From: Candidatus Hydrogenedentota bacterium
Lineage (GTDB): Bacteria; Hydrogenedentota; Hydrogenedentia; Hydrogenedentiales; CAITNO01
Reading direction: 5' to 3'
Length of the DNA stretch: 7,041 nucleotides
Assembly: GCA_903922535.1 (NCBI GenBank)
Contig: CAIXUF010001066.1
Coordinates: forward strand, 1 to 7,041
Shown here: one piece after another, positions 6,517 to 7,041 of the stretch
How positions within the stretch are numbered: the first letter of the stretch is position 1
Layout: each line of letters starts with the position of its first letter
Program-made: the position numbers and the translations under genes
Notes under the pieces: model-generated
The model's database searches: none
What the model saw: only the letters and a program-made list of their open reading frames with translations
Told to the model about the DNA's origin: nothing

Positions 6517-7041
6517 TCAGTTCGCCTTGCCCGGCCGAAACACGCCGCCCAGTGCCTCTATGCGTGCGGTGCCTTCCTTAATCGTGGGCACAAGCCAGCC
6601 ACCCTCATTCAATTCGTTCCAGGCGTAGACAAGCACGGCGTTCGCCTCGCAGAGATCGCGGTGTTCGCCAACCCAGGCCATGGCGGATTCCAGATGATCC
6701 GCGAGTTCCGTGGCTGTGGGCGGTGTGAACCAGTCCGCATCCGACTGGCGGTAGGAGAACCCGTGATGCTTCTCGGGGCGAAAGTCCCAACCGGCATTGA
6801 CCGTGGGGATGAATTTCCGCCCTGTGGTGGCGCAGGCGTTCCAGAACCAGCGGTTTTGCCCGGCAAGCGATGCGTAGGGCTGTTCCTTGTTGTTGTTTCC
6901 GCCAGGATTGGCATATGCACTGATGGCGTCCAGATCCTGCTCATCGAGCAGCCTTTCGCCGGTTCCGGGGTCGAACACCATGACCGCGATGTAGGGCTTG
7001 CCCAGTCCCTTGGCGGCGCACTTGTCCGCCAGAACCTTCCA
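6517..7041 (-). CDS. Glycoside hydrolase-like TIM-barrel protein (GH71/GH99/WbsX-like), C-terminal part
   Basis: The frame runs off the right edge without a stop, so only the last 174 residues are present; the ATG at 6981 is internal, since PYIAVMVFDP reads through it as a core strand. The segment carries features I associate with GH99/GH71-like or WbsX-like TIM-barrel proteins of environmental bacteria: KFIPTVNAGWDFRP, where a glycosidase-like barrel strand would lie, and near the end VYAWNELNEGGWLVPT followed by a short helix (GTARIEALGGVF). The Asn-Glu of WNELNEGG resembles the acidic end of strand 8 in such barrels. The stop is TGA at 6519-6517. It is the most upstream visible gene of the likely three-gene minus-strand operon. 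Assignment to a specific CAZy family is not possible from this fragment, and the N-terminus, including any signal peptide, is outside the window. Confidence 0.7.
   Translation of the reverse strand, partial: WKVLADKCAAKGLGKPYIAVMVFDPGTGERLLDEQDLDAISAYANPGGNNNKEQPYASLAGQNRWFWNACATTGRKFIPTVNAGWDFRPEKHHGFSYRQSDADWFTPPTATELADHLESAMAWVGEHRDLCEANAVLVYAWNELNEGGWLVPTIKEGTARIEALGGVFRPGKAN

Overview
The window is GC-rich, densely coding bacterial DNA holding five protein genes, two of them cut by the window edges. The gene set suggests an uncultured or environmental lineage of the Planctomycetes-Verrucomicrobia-Lentisphaerae type or Hydrogenedentota. It comprises a secreted DUF4091/GH123-like protein with a beta-propeller, two divergent uroporphyrinogen-decarboxylase-family proteins side by side, and a TIM-barrel glycosidase-like protein. 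Short dispersed hairpin and 9-bp repeats lie in the gaps. The taxonomic guess rests on gene content and repeat style as I remember them, not on a marker gene.

Layout: (1) Positions 2-898 (+) hold the C-terminal two thirds of a PLP-dependent beta-eliminating lyase related to tyrosine phenol-lyase and tryptophanase, with an intact PLP lysine but several substituted active-site positions. (2) Positions 899-1148 are a repeat-rich spacer. It holds a strong GC hairpin that may end transcription of the lyase, then a small palindromic element (GGCAGACA-TTCC-TGTCTGCC) that runs directly into six tandem 9-bp units. (3) Positions 1149-4238 (+) encode a 1029-residue exported protein: signal peptide, PQQ/WD40-like propeller, beta-sandwich region and C-terminal DUF4091 TIM-barrel region. 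(4) Positions 4239-4314 separate two convergent genes and hold a second array of six 9-bp units. (5) On the minus strand, read from right to left, a truncated glycosidase-like gene (7041-6517), a short URO-D-family gene (6468-5509) and a longer URO-D-family gene (5454-4315) are spaced by 48 and 54 bp, so they probably form one operon. A second copy of the palindromic element lies between the two URO-D genes.

How the genes may work together: the exported DUF4091 protein and the glycosidase-like protein suggest processing of complex glycans. The URO-D-family pair resembles corrinoid-dependent methyltransferase components more than haem-pathway enzymes, because both carry the H-x-C-G motif. A link such as handling methylated sugars or other methyl donors is only an inference, since no corrinoid protein or transporter is in view.

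The most notable signals are two. The first is the lyase with altered PLP-contact residues. The second is the repeat system: two hairpin copies with the same fold and compensating base changes, one fused to a 9-bp array, and two six-unit 9-bp arrays flanking the large secreted-protein gene.
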